Source of the DNA: Sphingobacterium sp. ML3W
GTDB taxonomy: Bacteria > Bacteroidota > Bacteroidia > Sphingobacteriales > Sphingobacteriaceae
DNA length: 64,000 nt
Assembly (NCBI RefSeq): GCF_000747525.1
Contig: NZ_CP009278.1
Location: forward strand, 744,001-808,000
Direction of reading: 5' to 3'
The notes beneath the pieces were generated by a model. That model was not told the DNA's origin. It searched no databases and saw only the letters and a program-made list of their open reading frames with translations. A program made the position numbers and the translations under genes. Shown here in pieces: positions 26,977-35,581 of the stretch; positions within the stretch are counted from its first letter, which is position 1, and the number at the start of each line of letters is the position of its first letter.

Positions 26977-28080
26977 ATGTGGTTGCGTCAGCTTTCAGTT
27001 TTAAATTTTAAGAACTATACAGAATCTTCTTTAGAATTCTTGCCCGAAGTAAATGCTTTTGCGGGTGATAATGGTGTTGGGAAAACCAATTTGTTGGACG
27101 CTATCCATTATCTTTCTTTGTGCAAGAGCTATTTTAATCCTATTGATTCGCAGCATATAAAACAGGGCCAAGACTGGTTTATGCTGCAAGGTTCTTTTGA
27201 GAAGGACGAACTCCATGATGATATCTCCTGTAGCATCAAACGAAATCAGAAAAAACAATTTAAGAAAAACAAGAAGGATTATCCTAGATTGGCTGATCAT
27301 ATTGGTCAATTTCCTTTGGTGATGATTTCTCCTAATGACAGTCTAATTATTACAGATGGGAGTGAAGAGCGTCGAAAGTTTATTGATAATGTCATCTCGC
27401 AGACGGATAATAAATATCTCGATACACTGATCATCTATAATAAGATAATCGCTCAGCGCAACATGTTGTTGAAGCTAGCGAGGCAGAGTGGTGTATTGGA
27501 TTTGAGTCTTGTTGAAGTGCTGAATATGCAACTTGAAGAGGTAGGAACTGCTATCTATAATAAGCGTATTGCTTTTATGGCGGAGTTTCAGCCGGAGTTT
27601 GATCGCCATTATCTCTATCTTACGGAGGGCGCAGAAACCGTTCAGCTGGTGTATGACTCTCCATTGATGCAGGATTCATTCCTGAATATTTTAGAGAAAA
27701 ACTTGGAGCGGGACCGTATTTTAGAAAGAACCTCTGTTGGTATTCATAAGGATGATCTGATCTTTACCATACATGGAGGTATGCCTTTGAAAAAATTTGG
27801 ATCTCAAGGTCAGCAAAAATCTTTTTTGATTGCCTTAAAACTCGCACAGTATTCATTTTTTCAACAAAAGAAAGGTTTTAAACCGCTTTTGCTATTGGAT
27901 GATATCTTTGATAAATTGGACGATAAACGCACGCATAAATTGATGCAGATGGTTTCGGATGATGAGTTTGGTCAAATTTTTCTGACAGATACGGATTCAA
28001 AAAGAATTAAACGGATTTTTGATGCTATTGCCAGTCCAGTGCGTATCTTTGACATAGCAGGAGGTGAAGTTTATGTATAA
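26977..28080 (+). CDS. recF: DNA replication and repair protein RecF
   Basis: RecF is an SMC-like ATPase that helps load RecA at single-strand gaps. The opening MWLRQLSVLNFKNY, the Walker A site FAGDNGVGKTNLLDAI (about 28-43), the signature region KKFGSQGQQKSFLIALKLA and the Walker B site LLLLDDIFDKLD are all in place. It has 367 residues, the usual length. The stop codon overlaps the start of dciA by eight bases, so translation is coupled. A separate -7 box lies four bases before its ATG. Confidence 0.97.
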   Translation: MWLRQLSVLNFKNYTESSLEFLPEVNAFAGDNGVGKTNLLDAIHYLSLCKSYFNPIDSQHIKQGQDWFMLQGSFEKDELHDDISCSIKRNQKKQFKKNKKDYPRLADHIGQFPLVMISPNDSLIITDGSEERRKFIDNVISQTDNKYLDTLIIYNKIIAQRNMLLKLARQSGVLDLSLVEVLNMQLEEVGTAIYNKRIAFMAEFQPEFDRHYLYLTEGAETVQLVYDSPLMQDSFLNILEKNLERDRILERTSVGIHKDDLIFTIHGGMPLKKFGSQGQQKSFLIALKLAQYSFFQQKKGFKPLLLLDDIFDKLDDKRTHKLMQMVSDDEFGQIFLTDTDSKRIKRIFDAIASPVRIFDIAGGEVYV

Positions 28081-28399
28081 TAAGAAGTATAAGGGCGGGT
28101 TAGAATATATTCGGTCTAGTGATGATATCACCATCAAAGAGGCAATTGATCGCCTTCTTGATGCCTACAAGCTGAAACGTAAATTTGAAGAAACCTCTAT
28201 TTTGGCTGTATGGCCATCGTTGATCGGTAAAGCTATTGCTAATCGAACAAAACAAATCTATATCAAAGATAAGAAGCTGTTTGTGAAGGTTGAGTCTGCT
28301 GTAATCAAAAATGAATTGGTCTTGATGCGCAAGCAAATTTTAGGACGTGTAAATGAACATGTGGGCCATGTTATCGTAGAAGAGCTGGTCGTACTGTAA
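28073..28399 (+). CDS. DUF721/DciA-like protein
   Basis: The 108-residue protein carries the DUF721 domain: ITIKEAIDRLLDAYKLKRKFEE, then the family core ILAVWPSLIGKAIANRTKQ and a KLFVKVESAVIKNELVLMRK segment. Some DUF721 proteins (DciA) load the replicative helicase DnaB in bacteria lacking DnaC; whether this short version does so is inference. The ATG at 28073 is chosen because GGAGGTGA lies seven bases upstream inside the recF 3' end, one of the few good Shine-Dalgarno sites here; an in-frame GTG at 28064 is less likely. Overlap with recF points to coupled translation. Confidence 0.87.
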   Translation: MYNKKYKGGLEYIRSSDDITIKEAIDRLLDAYKLKRKFEETSILAVWPSLIGKAIANRTKQIYIKDKKLFVKVESAVIKNELVLMRKQILGRVNEHVGHVIVEELVVL

Positions 28400-28807
28400 T
28401 ATTAAATTAGTATATTCATCAAAATGGATGGATTTTTTCATGACTAATCCCTAATTGGAGCCCTACCATTAAGCAATTTGTTTCTGGATCCCACAGGTTG
28501 GACATCGTGCGTAAGTTAGATTAGAACAGCCCAATGGGCCAAGTATGACGATGAATCCACTGTTTCTAAACATCATTCCTCTAAAAGAGTTTCGGTGGAA
28601 AAGCAACCTGTTTATTTCTGTTTTATTTGATGGGAACACTATTTTATACTCGAAAAAATAGCTGATCATGAAACGCTTCTGAATCAGGGGAAATACTTTT
28701 CAGGAATTTTGACTTACTTTTTTCGAAAGATGATTTGCGGAGTTACTCACGATGGTTTAAAGCTTTTTAATAAAGCTTTAAAAATACAAGTTGAGCGTGG
28801 GAATATC
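28400..28807. other. 408-bp interval between dciA and the threonylcarbamoyl-AMP synthase gene
   Basis: The two flanking genes converge here. The interval holds one weak minus-strand reading frame with a CxxC motif (28469-28669, listed separately) and, at 28756-28782, a perfect 11-base inverted repeat (TTTAAAGCTTT, loop TTAAT). The latter could end the minus-strand transcript. Nothing else is evident. Confidence 0.5.
28469..28669 (-). pseudogene. Possible remnant of a small membrane-associated zinc-ribbon protein
   Basis: A 66-codon frame contains a hydrophobic stretch FIVILGPLGC followed by LTYARCPTCG, a half zinc-ribbon of the type seen in small Bacteroidetes membrane proteins. The frame stops six residues after CPTCG, where such proteins would be expected to continue, and there is no promoter box or ribosome site. 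It may be a decayed gene or chance. The call is weak. Confidence 0.25.
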
Positions 28808-29428
28808 TTATAGATATTCCTCTAAATTTCCTTTACCCGCTCTGATAACTTCAAATTCACCTTCTGTAAGATCTACGACTGTAGAAGCCACATTGTCACC
28901 GTAACCACCATCAATGACTAGGTCAACAAGATTTTCATACTTTTCGTGGATTAATTCGGGATCGGTGGAATATTCTAGAATGTCATCTTCATCCCGGATA
29001 GAGGCTGTAACAATGGGATTGCCAAGCACGCGTACAATTTCGCGTACGATATTGTTGTCAGGAACTCGGATACCCACTGTTTTCTTTTTGGAGCTTAATA
29101 ATTTTGGTACCTGACCACTGGCATTAAAAATAAATGTAAACGGGCCTGGAAGGGCTTTTTTTAATACTCGAAAGACTGCTGTATCGAAAGGCTTTGTGTA
29201 CAATGCTATATCTGTTAAGTCGTAACAAATAAAAGATAGGTTCGCTTTATCGGCTTTTAATCCACGAATTTCACAAACTTTTTCTATTGCTTTCTGATTC
29301 GTAATGTCGCATCCGATACCATAAACCGTATCGGTGGGGTAGATGATGACTCCACCTTTTTTTAGAACGTCAACTACTTGCTGTATTGACTTTTCATTGG
29401 GATTATTATCGTAGATTCGGACTAACAT
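28808..29428 (-). CDS. L-threonylcarbamoyladenylate synthase (YrdC/Sua5 family)
   Basis: The enzyme makes threonylcarbamoyl-AMP from threonine, bicarbonate and ATP, the first step of t6A37 modification of ANN-decoding tRNAs. YrdC-domain motifs are present: GGVIIYPTDTVYGIGCD near residues 25-41, KKALPGPFTFIF, TVGIRVPDNNIV and a SIRDEDD segment. At 206 residues it is the short form lacking the Sua5 C-terminal domain. It is a single gene, downstream of asnS on the same strand with a terminator between them. Confidence 0.93.
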   Translation of the reverse strand: MLVRIYDNNPNEKSIQQVVDVLKKGGVIIYPTDTVYGIGCDITNQKAIEKVCEIRGLKADKANLSFICYDLTDIALYTKPFDTAVFRVLKKALPGPFTFIFNASGQVPKLLSSKKKTVGIRVPDNNIVREIVRVLGNPIVTASIRDEDDILEYSTDPELIHEKYENLVDLVIDGGYGDNVASTVVDLTEGEFEVIRAGKGNLEEYL

Positions 29429-29475
29429 AACGTTGAGATATATACTAAATTACAAATAAATTATAGATAAACGAA

Positions 29476-29508
29476 AAGCGGTCAAAACTGAATGTGTTTT
29501 GACCGCTT
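29476..29508 (-). terminator. Terminator downstream of asnS
   Basis: Perfect 13-base arms (29476-29488 and 29496-29508, AAGCGGTCAAAAC and its complement) enclose a seven-base loop, 20 bases past the asnS stop codon. The tail on the minus strand is only moderately T-rich. Confidence 0.75.
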
Positions 29509-29527
29509 ACTATATGATTGCTATTAA

Positions 29528-30973
29528 TTAAAATTCTGCATTGTTCGGCGTACGTGGGAATGGGATGACATCTCTAATATTGGTCATACCGGTCACAAAT
29601 AATACCAAACGCTCGAATCCTAGTCCAAAGCCTGAGTGCGGTGCTGAACCGTAACGACGTGTATCTAAGAACCACTCCATTTCTTCAGCAGGGATATTGA
29701 CTTCATCCATACGTGCTAATAACTTCTCTAAGTTTTCTTCACGTTGAGATCCGCCCACCATTTCACCGATACCTGGGAAAAGAATATCCATTGCACGTAC
29801 TGTTTTGTGTCCATGGGCATCTACATCATTTTGTTTCATATAAAATGATTTGATTTCTGCTGGATAATCGATTAGAATAACCGGTTTTTTGTAGTGCTTC
29901 TCTACTAAGTAACGTTCGTGCTCAGATTGTAGGTCAGCTCCCCATTCATCAATTAAATATTTGAATTGTTTCTTTTGGTTCGGCTTACTACGTTTCAATA
30001 TTTCAATTGCTTCAGTGTAAGTAACACGCTCAAAGTCGTTATTTAAAACAAACGTTAACTTATCGATCAGATTCAATTCTGCTCTTTCTGCTGCAGGCTT
30101 ATTTTTTTCCTCTTCTAATAAACGTGTTTTTAAGAAGTCAATTTCATCTGGACATGTATCTAGTGCATATTTGATGACATATTTTAACAGCTCTTCTGCT
30201 AAATCCATGTTGTCTTCCAATTCATAGAATGCCATTTCTGGCTCGATCATCCAAAACTCGGCTAAGTGACGTGTTGTGTTTGAATTTTCGGCACGGAATG
30301 TAGGCCCAAAGGTATAGATATTACCCAATGCCATTGCTGCTAATTCGCCTTCTAATTGTCCTGATACAGTTAGATTAGTGGATTTACCGAAAAAATCTTC
30401 TTTAAAATCAATATCACCATTTTCTGTACGTGGGAGGTTGTTCAAGTCTAATGAGGTGACGCGAAACATCTCTCCAGCACCTTCAGCATCAGATCCTGTG
30501 ATAATTGGCGTGTGCATGTATACAAATTCTTTTTCATTAAAGAATTTGTGAACAGCGTATGCTAATGCATTACGAACTTTAAAAACAGCATTGAAGGTAG
30601 TTGTACGGAAACGTAAGTGCGCTATTTCACGTAAAAATTCCAAACTATGCTTCTTAGGTTGTAGCGGATATTTCTCAGCGTCAGAATCGCCTAAGATCGT
30701 CAATTCGTTTACTTTGATTTCAACTTTCTGACCTTTTCCTTGTGATTCGATTAAATTCCCTTTTATACGTAATGCAGCACCTGTGTTGATTCTTTTTAAA
30801 AGACCTTCTGGTGTGTTTTCAAAATCAACTACTGCTTGTATATTGTGAATGGAAGATCCATCATTAATGGCTATAAATTGATTGTTACGGAAAGTTTTAA
30901 CCCAACCTTTAACAACAACTTCATGCCCAAATTCAGTGGCATTTAATAATTCTTTTATACGAGTATGTTCCAT
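29528..30973 (-). CDS. asnS: Asparaginyl-tRNA synthetase
   Basis: AsnS charges tRNA-Asn with asparagine. An OB-fold anticodon-binding domain (about 10-110, [15 protein letters not shown]) leads into the class II catalytic domain with motif 2 in [19 protein letters not shown] (about 240-258) and motif 3 in [15 protein letters not shown] near the C-terminus; the closing [10 protein letters not shown] is typical of AsnRS. I choose the ATG at 30973, giving 481 residues beginning MEHTRIKEL like relatives. The frame extends to an ATG at 30991 but that adds only six atypical residues. Confidence 0.96.
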   Translation of the reverse strand: MEHTRIKELLNATEFGHEVVVKGWVKTFRNNQFIAINDGSSIHNIQAVVDFENTPEGLLKRINTGAALRIKGNLIESQGKGQKVEIKVNELTILGDSDAEKYPLQPKKHSLEFLREIAHLRFRTTTFNAVFKVRNALAYAVHKFFNEKEFVYMHTPIITGSDAEGAGEMFRVTSLDLNNLPRTENGDIDFKEDFFGKSTNLTVSGQLEGELAAMALGNIYTFGPTFRAENSNTTRHLAEFWMIEPEMAFYELEDNMDLAEELLKYVIKYALDTCPDEIDFLKTRLLEEEKNKPAAERAELNLIDKLTFVLNNDFERVTYTEAIEILKRSKPNQKKQFKYLIDEWGADLQSEHERYLVEKHYKKPVILIDYPAEIKSFYMKQNDVDAHGHKTVRAMDILFPGIGEMVGGSQREENLEKLLARMDEVNIPAEEMEWFLDTRRYGSAPHSGFGLGFERLVLFVTGMTNIRDVIPFPRTPNNAEF

Positions 30974-31106
30974 TGTGATATAGCATTTCAAATAAGGTCT
31001 AAATATTTGTTCAGGATCTTATTTTTTTATACGAAACTCAAAAATAGGGTATAATTTATAATTATCCTTGATTTATTTAGAAATTGTCTGTATTTGTTAA
31101 ATTGAA

Positions 31107-31134
31107 AAAGCCTCTGGAATTTTCCAGAGGCTTT
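31107..31134 (-). terminator. Terminator downstream of sucC
   Basis: The arms AAAGCCTCTGGAA and TTCCAGAGGCTTT (31107-31119 and 31122-31134) form a perfect inverted repeat 21 bases past the sucC stop codon. The minus-strand tail is TTTTCAATTT. Confidence 0.8.
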
Positions 31135-31155
31135 GATATTGTTTTAAAGGGAAAA

Positions 31156-32349
31156 TTAACCTTTTAATACTTTAGTTACCAATTCAGCAGCTTCATGTAA
31201 TTGAATTGCAGAATAAACTTTTAATCCTGAGTCATCGATTAATTTTTTCGCTTCAGCGGCATTAGTACCTTGAAGACGTACGATAATTGGTACAGGGATA
31301 TTTCCAATTTCATTGTAAGCATCAATCACACCTTGTGCTACACGGTCACAACGAACGATACCACCGAAGATGTTAATTAAGATTGCTTTTACATTTGGAT
31401 CAGATAAGATGATATTAAAACCAGCTTTTACTGTTTCAGCATTAGCAGTACCACCAACATCTAAGAAGTTAGCAGGCTCACCACCAGCAATTTTGATGAT
31501 ATCCATTGTAGCCATTGCAAGACCAGCACCATTTACCATACAACCTACGTTACCGTCAAGTTTCACATAGTTTAGGTTAGATTTACCAGCTTCAACTTCT
31601 GTAGGGTCCTCTTCCGTTACATCACGCATTGCTGCATAATCTGGGTGACGGTATAATGCATTCTCATCTAAGTCTACTTTCGCATCTACTGCTAAGATTT
31701 TGTCGTCAGATGTTTTTAATACAGGGTTGATTTCGAACATAGCAGAATCTGTTGACTCATATGCTTTGTATAAAGCAGCAACAAATTTTACCATTTCTTT
31801 CTGTGCACCACCAGTTAAGCCTAAGTTGAAAGCAATTTTACGAGCTTGGAAACCTTGAAGACCAACTTTAGGGTCGATTTCTTCTTTGAAGATTAAGTTT
31901 GGAGTTTTTTCTGCTACTTCTTCAATGTCCATTCCACCTTCTGTAGAATACATAATGATATTACGACCTTTAGCACGGTCTAGTAAAACAGACACATAGA
32001 ATTCTTTTGTTTCACTTTCACCAGGATAGTAAACATCTTGAGCAACTAATACTTTGCTAACTTTTTTACCTTCAGGACCAGTTTGAGGAGTTACTAATTG
32101 CATCCCGATGATATCGGTAGCACGTTGTGATACCTCATCTAGGTTTTTAGCTAATTTAACGCCACCACCTTTACCGCGGCCACCAGCATGAATTTGAGCT
32201 TTGATTACAACCCAGTCAGAATTGTATTCTTCTTTCAATTTTTTAGCAGCTTCTACAGCTTGCTCTGGAGTTTCAGCAACAATACCTTCTTGTACTCTTA
32301 CGCCAAAACTTTTAAGTATTTCTTTTCCTTGATATTCGTGAATGTTCAT
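31156..32349 (-). CDS. sucC: Succinyl-CoA synthetase beta subunit
   Basis: SucC binds the nucleotide and, with SucD, interconverts succinyl-CoA and succinate in the TCA cycle with ADP or GDP phosphorylation. The ATP-grasp N-terminal domain opens [17 protein letters not shown] and has [16 protein letters not shown]; the C-terminal ligase domain has [23 protein letters not shown] and the [11 protein letters not shown] loop. Length is 397 residues. sucD is not adjacent: the gene stands alone, with a terminator behind it and a divergent ABC transporter gene in front. The unusually regular codon use suggests high expression. Confidence 0.96.
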   Translation of the reverse strand: MNIHEYQGKEILKSFGVRVQEGIVAETPEQAVEAAKKLKEEYNSDWVVIKAQIHAGGRGKGGGVKLAKNLDEVSQRATDIIGMQLVTPQTGPEGKKVSKVLVAQDVYYPGESETKEFYVSVLLDRAKGRNIIMYSTEGGMDIEEVAEKTPNLIFKEEIDPKVGLQGFQARKIAFNLGLTGGAQKEMVKFVAALYKAYESTDSAMFEINPVLKTSDDKILAVDAKVDLDENALYRHPDYAAMRDVTEEDPTEVEAGKSNLNYVKLDGNVGCMVNGAGLAMATMDIIKIAGGEPANFLDVGGTANAETVKAGFNIILSDPNVKAILINIFGGIVRCDRVAQGVIDAYNEIGNIPVPIIVRLQGTNAAEAKKLIDDSGLKVYSAIQLHEAAELVTKVLKG

Positions 32350-32507
32350 TGCAAAAATGTTTGTGTTGTAAAAGTATTATTTTTTAAGCGAATGGTCAAG
32401 CTATTGAGCATAATATTAGCTTAAATTGACTTTTATTAAATACTATTTGGCGGATATGGACTATTTAGGTGTTTATTTATTCAAAGCTTTAGTTTGTAAA
32501 AAATATT

Positions 32508-32515
32508 TAACTTTG
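32508..32515 (+). promoter_or_regulatory. -7 box (TAACTTTG) four bases before the LolD-type gene ATG
   Basis: The TAnnTTTG match ends at 32515 and the first ATG is at 32520, separated by TGAT. A leaderless transcript is likely; the -33 is weak. Confidence 0.55.
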
Positions 32516-32519
32516 TGAT

Positions 32520-33176
32520 ATGATGTTACAAGCCAAAAGTATTTTCAAATCGTACGGTCCATTACCCATTTTAAAAGGTGTTGATATCGAAGTAGCGAAA
32601 GGAGAAATTGTGAGTATTGTTGGTGCTTCGGGTGCTGGAAAAAGTACGCTTCTACATATTATAGGTACATTGGATTCGGCTGATAAGGGTGAATTATTTA
32701 TCAATGGAATTGACATAAGTAGTTTGAATACAAAAAAACTGAGTGCATTTCGCAATGAACATATCGGATTTGTCTTTCAGTTTCATCATTTACTTCCTGA
32801 GTTTACGGCTTTGGAAAATGTTTGCATTCCGGCTTTTATAAAAGGAGAAGGACGTAAAGTTGCGGAAGTCCGTGCGATGGAAATCTTAGATTTGTTAGGA
32901 GTCTCGCATCGTGCAGGGCACAAGCCGACGGAAATGTCTGGTGGTGAACAACAGCGGGTTTCTGTTGCCCGTGCTTTGATTAATAACCCGGCTATTATTT
33001 TAGCAGATGAACCGTCAGGTAATCTGGATTCGGAGAATGCTACTGCCCTGCATCAGTTATTTTTTGATCTTAGGGATAAATTTCAACAAACTTTTGTGAT
33101 TGTAACTCATAATGAAGATTTAGCACGTATTTCTGATCGCACGATTCATATGCGTGATGGAAATGTGATCGTGTAG
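32520..33176 (+). CDS. ABC transporter ATP-binding protein, LolD type
   Basis: A 218-residue ABC ATPase with Walker [12 protein letters not shown] (about 34-44), Q-loop [12 protein letters not shown], signature [15 protein letters not shown], Walker [14 protein letters not shown] and H-loop VTHNED. This is the LolD/MacB/FtsE subfamily. LolD powers release of lipoproteins from the inner membrane by LolCE. The HHLLPEF and PSGNLD details fit LolD best, but no lolC/lolE gene is next to it, so its partner permease is elsewhere. Two ATG codons in tandem open the gene directly behind a -7 box. Confidence 0.87.
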   Translation: MMLQAKSIFKSYGPLPILKGVDIEVAKGEIVSIVGASGAGKSTLLHIIGTLDSADKGELFINGIDISSLNTKKLSAFRNEHIGFVFQFHHLLPEFTALENVCIPAFIKGEGRKVAEVRAMEILDLLGVSHRAGHKPTEMSGGEQQRVSVARALINNPAIILADEPSGNLDSENATALHQLFFDLRDKFQQTFVIVTHNEDLARISDRTIHMRDGNVIV

Positions 33177-33318
33177 ATCTGAAATCATCATGAGTAAGAT
33201 GAATGCACAAACTGTAATCTCGCGCTCATGATCTCTTCATCGCCTTTAAAACCGAGTGAAACCAGCTCAATGGTATAATTAGAGCTAACACTCATTAATC
33301 AAAACAACTTATTTTCTG

Positions 33319-33807
33319 ATGAGAAAAAGAATATTAATAACATTTGGGACAAGGGGTCTAGGACAACGTATTGCAAAACTATTGGAAGATAAATTTGATA
33401 TCTTCTTTGCGAGCTCGGAGGAAATTCCATCCCTTTTAATTGATTCCGGAAAATACTTTAAAGTACCGACCGGTTTGATGCCTACCTATGCACACGAGAT
33501 ATTAAAGATAAGTTTAGATAATCAGATTGATTACATTCTGCCTTTGGGAGGTTTTGAATTTGAACCTTTGGCTGAAGCTAAAGTTTTATTTGAAGAATAT
33601 GGTATTAAGGTAATTGTTCCTGCCCAAGATGTGCTACAAGATTATTTTATAATTGAAAATCCTCCTAAGGACCTTTCATTGACTATCCTGGTTAATGGTA
33701 AGTCTTTAATTGATGATTTTAGCACTCCGGATACCCAATTGGATGGTTTGTTTGTCGTTTCAGACTCTGGCGATGATTTCGCTTTATGCGCGGTTTCTAA
33801 AGACTAA
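33319..33807 (+). CDS. Orphan pre-ATP-grasp-like protein (162 aa)
   Basis: The protein opens with a Rossmann-like strand (RILITFGTRGLGQRIAK) and continues FDIFFASSEEIPSLL. The middle, YILPLGGFEFEPLAEAKVLFEEYGIKVIVP, looks like the pre-ATP-grasp domain that precedes the catalytic domain in carbamoyl-phosphate-synthetase-like ligases. There is no ATP-grasp catalytic part, so it cannot be a complete ligase. The last 50 residues are not recognisable. It is followed after seven bases by a degenerate HAD-fold gene, suggesting they work together. Function unknown. Confidence 0.75.
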   Translation: MRKRILITFGTRGLGQRIAKLLEDKFDIFFASSEEIPSLLIDSGKYFKVPTGLMPTYAHEILKISLDNQIDYILPLGGFEFEPLAEAKVLFEEYGIKVIVPAQDVLQDYFIIENPPKDLSLTILVNGKSLIDDFSTPDTQLDGLFVVSDSGDDFALCAVSKD

Positions 33808-33814
33808 TAATTTT

Positions 33815-34372
33815 ATGTTAAGATATCAGGATTTCCCATTGGATAAACAAGTCTTCGTTTTTGAATTGGATGAGGTTATTTATCCAAAACGCGATTACTT
33901 ATTGCAGGTTTATTATTTGTTCGCTAATTTTCTAGAATTTACGGAAACGTATCCTCCTCAGGATGATTTGGTTTCTTTTTTCAAGAAACATCTGGATGCT
34001 AGAGGTGAAGAAATGATTTTTGAACATGCTGCGGAGGCTTTTCAATTTGATTTAAAATACAAAGAGCATTTTGAACGATTATTTGTCAATGCCGTATTGC
34101 CGGTTAAATTATTAATGAAAGAAGGGATGGAGGACTTGCTCCATGAGATTGTTAATGCAGGTAAACCGATTTGTATTTTGACAAAAGGTAATCCCTTGAT
34201 GCAATTGAATAAGATTAAACATATTGAATGGGGAAGTTTAGCTTCTAAATTAAAAGTTTATTTTGTTGATGAATTAAAATTTCGTGATTTGGAACCGCTG
34301 GATTATATCGCAGATGAATTGCAAATTGCTAAAAATCAACTAATTTATATCGATGGTACGACATCTGCTTAA
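33815..34372 (+). CDS. HAD-fold protein with altered catalytic motif
   Basis: The 185-residue protein has the order of a haloacid-dehalogenase-type phosphatase: motif I region VFVFELDEVIYPKRDYL, an alpha-helical cap (about 30-95), motif II CILTKGNP and a final strand LIYIDGTTSA. In active enzymes motif I is DxDxT; here the nucleophile Asp is Glu17 (ELDEV) while Asp19 remains, and the motif IV acidic pair (GDxxxD) is missing because the protein ends there. It is probably not an ordinary phosphatase. The start is the ATG at 33815; the frame is open further upstream but overlaps the previous gene. Confidence 0.78.
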   Translation: MLRYQDFPLDKQVFVFELDEVIYPKRDYLLQVYYLFANFLEFTETYPPQDDLVSFFKKHLDARGEEMIFEHAAEAFQFDLKYKEHFERLFVNAVLPVKLLMKEGMEDLLHEIVNAGKPICILTKGNPLMQLNKIKHIEWGSLASKLKVYFVDELKFRDLEPLDYIADELQIAKNQLIYIDGTTSA

Positions 34373-34499
34373 TCGGTTATCTTACAAGTAGTTAATGTGT
34401 ATTTTTTGGATTAGTTAGTTTCTTAAATTAAACTCTTATTCTAAAAATAGGCTAAAAAATGGTATATTTATCGGAATGTAAATTTAGTGAGATTCGACT

Positions 34500-35507
34500 A
34501 TGAGTATGCAAGGGGATAAACCAACAACAATTAAAGAAATAGCTAAGAAGCTGAAAATTTCGCCGTCTACTGTATCTCGAGCGTTGAATGACCATCCAAG
34601 TATCGGATTAGTGACGACAATGCGAGTGAAAAAAGTTGCGGAGGAATTGAATTATGAACCTAACCAAACGGCGATTTTTTTCAAACAGCGCAAGACTTTT
34701 ACAATAGGCGTTTTATTGCCAAGCCTGTCTGAACCATTTTTCGCTTCTGCTATCAGTGAAATTGAAAATGTGTCTAATGAACGTAAGTATACGGTAATTA
34801 TGGGGCAGTCTTTGGATGATGCTGAAAGGGAAGAGCGGATATTGAAGACATTCAAAAGTCATCGTGTTGATGGTGTATTGATGTCTGTGGGGAAAAACAC
34901 AACAAATTTAGAATTTCTTGAGAAAATAGAAAATTCGGGAACACCAATAGTATTTTTCGATTGTGTGCCAGATATCCCAAAAATTAATAAAGTAGAGAGC
35001 GATTTGGCCACAGGAATGAATGAAGCTATCGATGCATTTGTAGTTCGTGGACATGCTAAAATTGCGCTTATTAATGGGCCGCAGCTACTTCCTGCTAGTG
35101 AAGAACGTAAGCATTCTTTCTTGTCCGCCCTAAAACGAAATGGGTTGGATTATGATGAGAAATATATCGTTAATACGGATTTAACAACAGAAGGCAATGA
35201 GGCGGCAATGGAAAAGCTATATGCACTTTCTGAAAGACCAACGGCCGTAGTTTCTTTTAATGATTTTGTGACCTTAGACGTTATGAAGGCTGCTCGTAAT
35301 AGAGGGCTGGTGCTGAACCATGATATCCATTTTATTAGTTATGCCAATTACCCACTGTGGAAATATATGGAAAATCCGCCAATGGGCTGTATTGAACAAT
35401 TTCCTGGTAACCAAGCTAAAAAAGCAGCTGAAATTTTATTTGAAAAAATAAATAATGCAGATTTAGCACCGCAACAGATTGTTTTTAAATCACGATTGAT
35501 TATGTGA
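34500..35507 (+). CDS. LacI family transcriptional regulator
   Basis: A one-domain-plus-one layout: N-terminal helix-turn-helix IKEIAKKLKISPSTVSRAL (about 11-29) with a following hinge region (NYEPNQTAIFFKQRKT), then a periplasmic-binding-protein-like sensor domain (FTIGVLLPSLSEPFFA, GVLMSVG, IALINGP, TAVVSFNDFVTLDVM). Length is 335 residues. The effector, probably a sugar or nucleoside, cannot be told. Neighbours give no clue: no sugar genes are adjacent, and the gene ends at a very strong two-sided terminator. Confidence 0.93.
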   Translation: MSMQGDKPTTIKEIAKKLKISPSTVSRALNDHPSIGLVTTMRVKKVAEELNYEPNQTAIFFKQRKTFTIGVLLPSLSEPFFASAISEIENVSNERKYTVIMGQSLDDAEREERILKTFKSHRVDGVLMSVGKNTTNLEFLEKIENSGTPIVFFDCVPDIPKINKVESDLATGMNEAIDAFVVRGHAKIALINGPQLLPASEERKHSFLSALKRNGLDYDEKYIVNTDLTTEGNEAAMEKLYALSERPTAVVSFNDFVTLDVMKAARNRGLVLNHDIHFISYANYPLWKYMENPPMGCIEQFPGNQAKKAAEILFEKINNADLAPQQIVFKSRLIM

Positions 35508-35520
35508 TCTGATGTTATAT

Positions 35521-35564
35521 TAAAACAGAAAAGGCTTATCCTATGATAAGCCTTTTCTGTTTTA
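35521..35564. terminator. Very strong bidirectional terminator between the lacI-type gene and lpd
   Basis: Perfect 20-base arms (35521-35540 and 35545-35564) enclose the loop CTAT. The ends of the arms supply T-rich tails on both strands. Confidence 0.9.
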
Positions 35565-35581
35565 ATATAGTGCTGGTTCGA

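Noticed and set aside
33710..33814. Earlier start for the HAD-fold gene
   Set aside because: It would overlap the preceding gene in another frame by about 100 bases; the ATG at 33815 begins the recognisable fold.
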